NCBI GenBank assembly: GCA_964600595.1
Contig: CAZRKL010000101.1
Coordinates: 1 to 9,575 of the forward strand
Origin: DAIOEK01 sp964600595
GTDB lineage: Bacteria; Chloroflexota; Anaerolineae; Anaerolineales; Anaerolineaceae
Length of the DNA stretch: 9,575 nt
Reading direction: 5' to 3'
Shown here piece by piece: positions 6,800 to 9,575 of the stretch; within the stretch, counting starts at the first letter, position 1; every line of letters starts with the position of its first letter. The position numbers were made by a program, and so were the translations under genes. The notes beneath the pieces were generated by a model. That model saw nothing but the letters and a program-made list of their open reading frames with translations. It did no database searches and was not told the origin of the DNA.

Positions 6800-7882
6800 T
6801 TACACCTTCTTCCATAAATCAATTGGTTTTTTCACCACAGGCGGAGCGTAGGGGAAATCGATCCTTTTACCTTCACCTGCAGATTGATATGCTGCATACA
6901 TAATCTTTAAGACTTCCCGTCCGTCTTCACCAGTTTCCATGCAGGTGACTTTTCCCAAGACACTATCGACAAAATGCTGCATCTCCTGGGGGAAGCCGTA
7001 ATTCCAGATTTCTTCAAACATCGTGAAGGTATAGCCACGGGTTGTGCCAGATTTTTCTACGGCATATCCATAGCCTTCTTCAGAATAAGTTAACAGGGAA
7101 CTGCCGCGTAATAAATCAGCGCGGGTATGACCTTTATTCCCATAGATCTCACATCGGTCATCCACACCGCCACCTTTTGCCCAACTGTTCTCCAGCATGG
7201 CGAGCTTGCCGCCTTCATATTCCACAATCGTGTAAGAGTGATCCTCACCTTTGGTTTTATCCTGATGAACATAAGTGCCCATGTGCGCAAGGACTGATTT
7301 AACCTTGGGTTTGCCCAATACCCAGCGGGTATATTCAATGGAATGGCAGCCCATATCCAGTAAAACACCACCACCCGAACGGTTCACATCCCAGAACCAG
7401 GGCATGTGCGGACCCGGATGCTCTTCGGATTGTTTCGCGAGGAAAGGTTCACCAATGGCACCTTCTGCTATCAACTCCTTGGCGCGGACATATTTTGGCG
7501 CGAAAAGAAGTTCTTCCGCGTACATCAACAAAACACCAGCTTTCTTACAGGCATCTATCATTTCATCCGCTTCTTCAAGCGTCACACAGAGTGGTTTTTC
7601 AATGATGATATGTTTTCCGGCTTTTGCCGCATCCACCACGACCTGGCAATGTAAATCGTTGGGAATACCGATATCGACAACATCAATATCCTTATCTTTC
7701 AACATCTCACGGTAATCGCTGTATGCAGAGGGGATGCCTTTTTCACTGGCGAATTTCTGTGCAGAATTAGGTGAAGCCACCGCGACAACTTCGGCGTTAT
7801 GCACCCATCCCTTAAAAGATGCGTGATGGATGTCTCCCACAAAACCAGCCCCTACAATACCAACCTTAATCTTTTTATCCAT
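6800..7882 (-). CDS. Gfo/Idh/MocA family NAD(P)-dependent oxidoreductase (first copy)
   Basis: A 360-residue cytosolic dehydrogenase. The Rossmann motif VGIVGAGFVG (7-16) starts the protein. IIIEKPLCVTLEEAD (92-106) gives catalytic Lys96. GGGVLLDMGCHSIEYTRWVLG (split here as 170-179 and 180-190) carries Asp176 and His180 at the usual catalytic spacing. The first of the enzymes after the permeases, it may act first on the imported sugar, oxidising a ring carbon to a ketone. AGGAGG (7892-7887) 4 bases before the ATG supports the start. A 72-base gap with a hairpin separates it from the permease gene, while deoC follows by 3 bases. Only the cofactor-binding and catalytic motifs are shared with the paralogue at 4927-6075; the C-terminal halves are quite different, so this is not a recent duplication. 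Substrate unassigned. Confidence 0.9.
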   Translation of the reverse strand: MDKKIKVGIVGAGFVGDIHHASFKGWVHNAEVVAVASPNSAQKFASEKGIPSAYSDYREMLKDKDIDVVDIGIPNDLHCQVVVDAAKAGKHIIIEKPLCVTLEEADEMIDACKKAGVLLMYAEELLFAPKYVRAKELIAEGAIGEPFLAKQSEEHPGPHMPWFWDVNRSGGGVLLDMGCHSIEYTRWVLGKPKVKSVLAHMGTYVHQDKTKGEDHSYTIVEYEGGKLAMLENSWAKGGGVDDRCEIYGNKGHTRADLLRGSSLLTYSEEGYGYAVEKSGTTRGYTFTMFEEIWNYGFPQEMQHFVDSVLGKVTCMETGEDGREVLKIMYAAYQSAGEGKRIDFPYAPPVVKKPIDLWKKV

Positions 7883-7886
7883 TACT

Positions 7887-7892
7887 CCTCCT
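7887..7892 (-). promoter_or_regulatory. Ribosome binding site of the first dehydrogenase
   Basis: AGGAGG on the minus strand, 4 bases before the ATG at 7882. It confirms that start codon. Confidence 0.75.
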
Positions 7893-7912
7893 GTGTTGAT
7901 TTACCCGCAGGA

Positions 7913-7944
7913 AGCAGGGATGGATCAAATTACCACCCTCTGCT
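7913..7944 (-). other. Imperfect hairpin between permease and dehydrogenase genes
   Basis: Arms 7944-7933 and 7923-7913 pair as five base pairs, a one-base bulge and six more pairs, with a 9-base loop. One of the six is a U-G wobble only in minus-strand RNA. No U-tract follows, so it is not an intrinsic terminator. It starts 11 bases after the permease stop codon and may mark an RNA processing or stability boundary between transport and enzyme genes. It is weaker than the hairpin at 3922-3958. Confidence 0.4.
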
Positions 7945-7954
7945 GCGGAACTGG

Positions 7955-8917
7955 TTACTGCCGTAACGACCGTTGCCGGCCATAAATTGATATGAGTAAC
8001 AAGAGCGTACCGCCCAACACCATACGCCTGACAGATTCAGGCATCTGCATTGTTGTAAGTAAGCTGGTGATCAGGGTTAATACCACCGCACCAGCCATTG
8101 TTCCCCAATAGCTTCCTTTTCCCCCTGAAAGCAAGGTGCCTCCCACCGCAACCGCTGCAATTGATGGGAAGAGATAAGGATCACCCAGACTGATAAACAC
8201 CACACCGGTATTGCCAACCAACAGGAAACCGCCAAAACCAGCCAGCGCTCCAGCCAGAGAATAGGTGGCGAGGTTCATTCCTGTGACATTCACCCCTGAA
8301 AGTTTAGCGGTGATGCGATTCACACCAATCGCGAATAAATTACGCCCGAATGTGGTGCGTTCAAGCAGCAACCAAATCAAGATTCCAAAAATAACCCAAA
8401 TGATGATCGCTCCCGGGATTCCAAACACCAGGGGTCTGGCAATCAATTTGGTCATGATCGGCGCAACTTTTCCACTCACATTGCCATGATTTACAATAAT
8501 GATCAGACCTTTTACCACTCCCGCCATACCAAGGGTCATCACAAAGGGGGAAATTTTCAGGAACGTTACTCCTGCGCCATTGAGCAAACCAATCAAAGCG
8601 CCCACAAGCAGTGAAATTAAAAGCGCAAGCAATACCTTGTCATCATTCCCTTTAACCAGAACGTACGTGAAAATGGCTGTCAGTGTGACTACTGAACCGG
8701 CAGAAAGATCAATTCCTTCAGAACCGCTGATGATCACGAGTGTCTGTCCAGCAGCGATTACACCCAGAAAAACAGCCAGGCGGGTGATATTGGTTGCCTG
8801 CGCAGCGGCCACATCCATGTTTGTTCCAAAACCATTCGGCAGGAATCCACTCAACAGAAAAAGGATAACTGCCAAGACCAGCGCTGCCAGAGGGGGAGAA
8901 ATTGGGATTCTTCTCAT
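7955..8917 (-). CDS. ABC sugar transporter permease, RbsC/YjfF type (permease 2)
   Basis: A 320-residue inner-membrane permease of the BPD_transp_2 (RbsC) family, with roughly eight to ten hydrophobic segments, the first at about 9-27. Conserved blocks are SGSEGIDLSAGSVVTLTA (64-81), the ATPase-coupling region ERTTFGRNLFAIGVN (186-200) and the late glycine-rich block AVAVGGTLLSGGKGSYWG (255-272). The usual family form of the first block is GGIDLSVGS, so this is a mild variant. The ATG at 8917 overlaps the stop codon of the preceding permease (ATGA, 8917-8914) and has AAAGGAGG 5 bases upstream; a start at 9001 would add a non-conserved hydrophilic tail overlapping that gene. Two unlike permeases in tandem suggest a heterodimeric channel, as in the galactofuranose system YtfT/YjfF. 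The transported sugar is not identifiable. Confidence 0.93.
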   Translation of the reverse strand: MRRIPISPPLAALVLAVILFLLSGFLPNGFGTNMDVAAAQATNITRLAVFLGVIAAGQTLVIISGSEGIDLSAGSVVTLTAIFTYVLVKGNDDKVLLALLISLLVGALIGLLNGAGVTFLKISPFVMTLGMAGVVKGLIIIVNHGNVSGKVAPIMTKLIARPLVFGIPGAIIIWVIFGILIWLLLERTTFGRNLFAIGVNRITAKLSGVNVTGMNLATYSLAGALAGFGGFLLVGNTGVVFISLGDPYLFPSIAAVAVGGTLLSGGKGSYWGTMAGAVVLTLITSLLTTMQMPESVRRMVLGGTLLLLISIYGRQRSLRQ

Positions 8918-9575
8918 TTTTTCCTCCTTTGCAGCAGATTGATCACCCCCGGAGTTGCCAACGCAATCACAATAATGGAAGCATTGACAAAGGTTTGCCA
9001 CCAGGTATCAATTTCTGCAAATGAGATGATATTCATGATCAATCCCAGGGTGACAGCCCCGATCATCGGTCCAGCCACACCACCGATTCCACCACTCATG
9101 GCGGTTCCCCCGATGACGACAGCTGTAATGGAATTCAGTGTCATTGGGCCACCGATTTCAGAGTTCCCTGATCCAGTAAGCATGGTAATGGCAATCCCCG
9201 CCAAGGCAGACATCAACCCTGAAACCAGATAAGTGCTGAACTGCACCTGCGTTACCGGTACAGCGGTTTCATAGGCAGCCTGCGCTTTTCCTCCAACAGC
9301 AAATAGGTATTTCCCATAGCGGGTCGATCGGATATACCACCATATCAGCAGGAAGAGAGGGATAACAAAGAAAGCCAGAGGTAGACCCAACGGGGTGGTG
9401 TTGCGGTAGATCGCGGAAATATCCGTCGGAATACCACCACCTGGATTGGGGAGAATAAACATGGCCAAACCGGCGTATAAAAAGCTGGTGGCGTAGGTAG
9501 TGATAATCGGCTGCAGGCGTAGATATGCAATGAAAAAGCCATTGATTGCTCCGGCAAGCAAACCAATCAATAAAC
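8914..9575 (-). CDS. ABC sugar transporter permease, RbsC/YtfT type (permease 1), N-terminus missing
   Basis: The C-terminal part, about 219 residues, of an inner-membrane permease of the RbsC family; the gene runs off the right edge. By comparison with full-length members about 90-110 residues are missing. The visible reading frame opens in a membrane helix with GAINGFFIAYLRLQPIITTY, which aligns with the third or fourth segment of RbsC. The coupling region STRYGKYLFAVGG and the block AVVIGGTAMSGGIGGVAGP follow, then a final helix ending in the basic tail LLQRRKK. The TTG at 9570 is an internal leucine and not the start. The stop codon overlaps the ATG of permease 2, so the two are translationally coupled. 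The ATP-binding protein and solute-binding protein should lie beyond the right edge. Confidence 0.92.
   Translation of the reverse strand, partial: LLIGLLAGAINGFFIAYLRLQPIITTYATSFLYAGLAMFILPNPGGGIPTDISAIYRNTTPLGLPLAFFVIPLFLLIWWYIRSTRYGKYLFAVGGKAQAAYETAVPVTQVQFSTYLVSGLMSALAGIAITMLTGSGNSEIGGPMTLNSITAVVIGGTAMSGGIGGVAGPMIGAVTLGLIMNIISFAEIDTWWQTFVNASIIVIALATPGVINLLQRRKK
8923..8930 (-). promoter_or_regulatory. Ribosome binding site deciding the permease 2 start
   Basis: AAAGGAGG on the minus strand, 5 bases before the ATG at 8917. It lies inside the end of permease 1 and supports the short start over the one at 9001. Confidence 0.8.

Noticed and set aside
7275..7715. 146-residue plus-strand open frame
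   Set aside because: It lies wholly antisense to the first dehydrogenase, has no domain I recognise, and the composition is what a reversed coding sequence gives.
3973..7882. myo-Inositol (iol) operon
   Set aside because: Gfo/Idh/MocA and IolE-like proteins fit loosely, but IolB, IolC, IolD and an IolJ-type class II aldolase are absent, and DeoC and a ROK kinase are not part of that pathway.
8499..8942. 147-residue plus-strand open frame rich in Thr, Ser and Pro
   Set aside because: It is the antisense shadow of permease 2; such Thr/Pro/Ala-rich frames arise opposite membrane-protein codons.
8918..9001. N-terminal extension of permease 2 to 9001
   Set aside because: It adds a Cys-rich hydrophilic tail overlapping permease 1. 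The ATGA overlap with a good ribosome binding site at 8917 is far more plausible.
9568..9570. TTG at 9570 as the start of permease 1
   Set aside because: It is a leucine inside a conserved membrane segment, with the frame open to the window edge. The real start is outside.

Overview
The window is one uninterrupted block of ten co-directional genes, all on the minus strand and all intact except the one cut by the right edge. Transcription runs from high to low coordinates. It reads as the central and distal part of a carbohydrate uptake and catabolism operon. Base composition is moderate (near 48% GC by eye). The mix of RbsC-type permeases, Gfo/Idh/MocA oxidoreductases, a TIM-barrel sugar isomerase, a ROK kinase and a UroD-like protein fits an anaerobic or fermentative bacterium. 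Chloroflexota (Anaerolineae) is my best guess and a clostridial lineage is possible. This is an impression from protein style: no marker gene is present. I see no mobile element, CRISPR array, tRNA or rRNA.

Layout in transcription order: (1) two different ABC sugar permeases of the RbsC type joined by an ATGA overlap (9575-8914, N-terminus outside the window, and 8917-7955). (2) A 72-base gap with an imperfect hairpin. (3) The catabolic core: a Gfo/Idh/MocA dehydrogenase (7882-6800), a deoxyribose-phosphate aldolase (DeoC, 6796-6101), a second and divergent Gfo/Idh/MocA dehydrogenase (6075-4927) and a xylose-isomerase-like sugar isomerase/epimerase (4887-3973). (4) A 115-base gap holding a strong 15-bp hairpin. 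(5) A ROK sugar kinase (3857-2880), a GntR/HutC regulator (2854-2102), a UPF0309-like SIS-domain protein (2095-1304) and a UroD-superfamily protein (1283-165). (6) A 164-base AT-rich tail with a probable Rho-independent terminator at 17-49.

Proposed working: the permeases, with a solute-binding protein and ATPase presumably encoded beyond the right edge, import a sugar or glycoside. The two NAD(P)-dependent dehydrogenases and the isomerase oxidise, rearrange and re-reduce it. The ROK kinase phosphorylates a free hexose, DeoC cleaves a phosphorylated aldol product, and the GntR protein senses a pathway metabolite. The substrate cannot be read from the sequence. Two oxidoreductases plus one isomerase resembles known 3-keto-sugar (oxidation/elimination) glycoside degradation, which I offer as a hypothesis. 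The least explained parts are the UroD-like protein, which lacks the cysteine ligands of corrinoid methyltransferases, and the SIS protein of an uncharacterised family.

The operon divides at the hairpin at 3922-3958. Permease 2, both dehydrogenases and the isomerase upstream of it have near-consensus AGGAGG ribosome binding sites, and DeoC has a moderate one. The four genes after it have weak ones.
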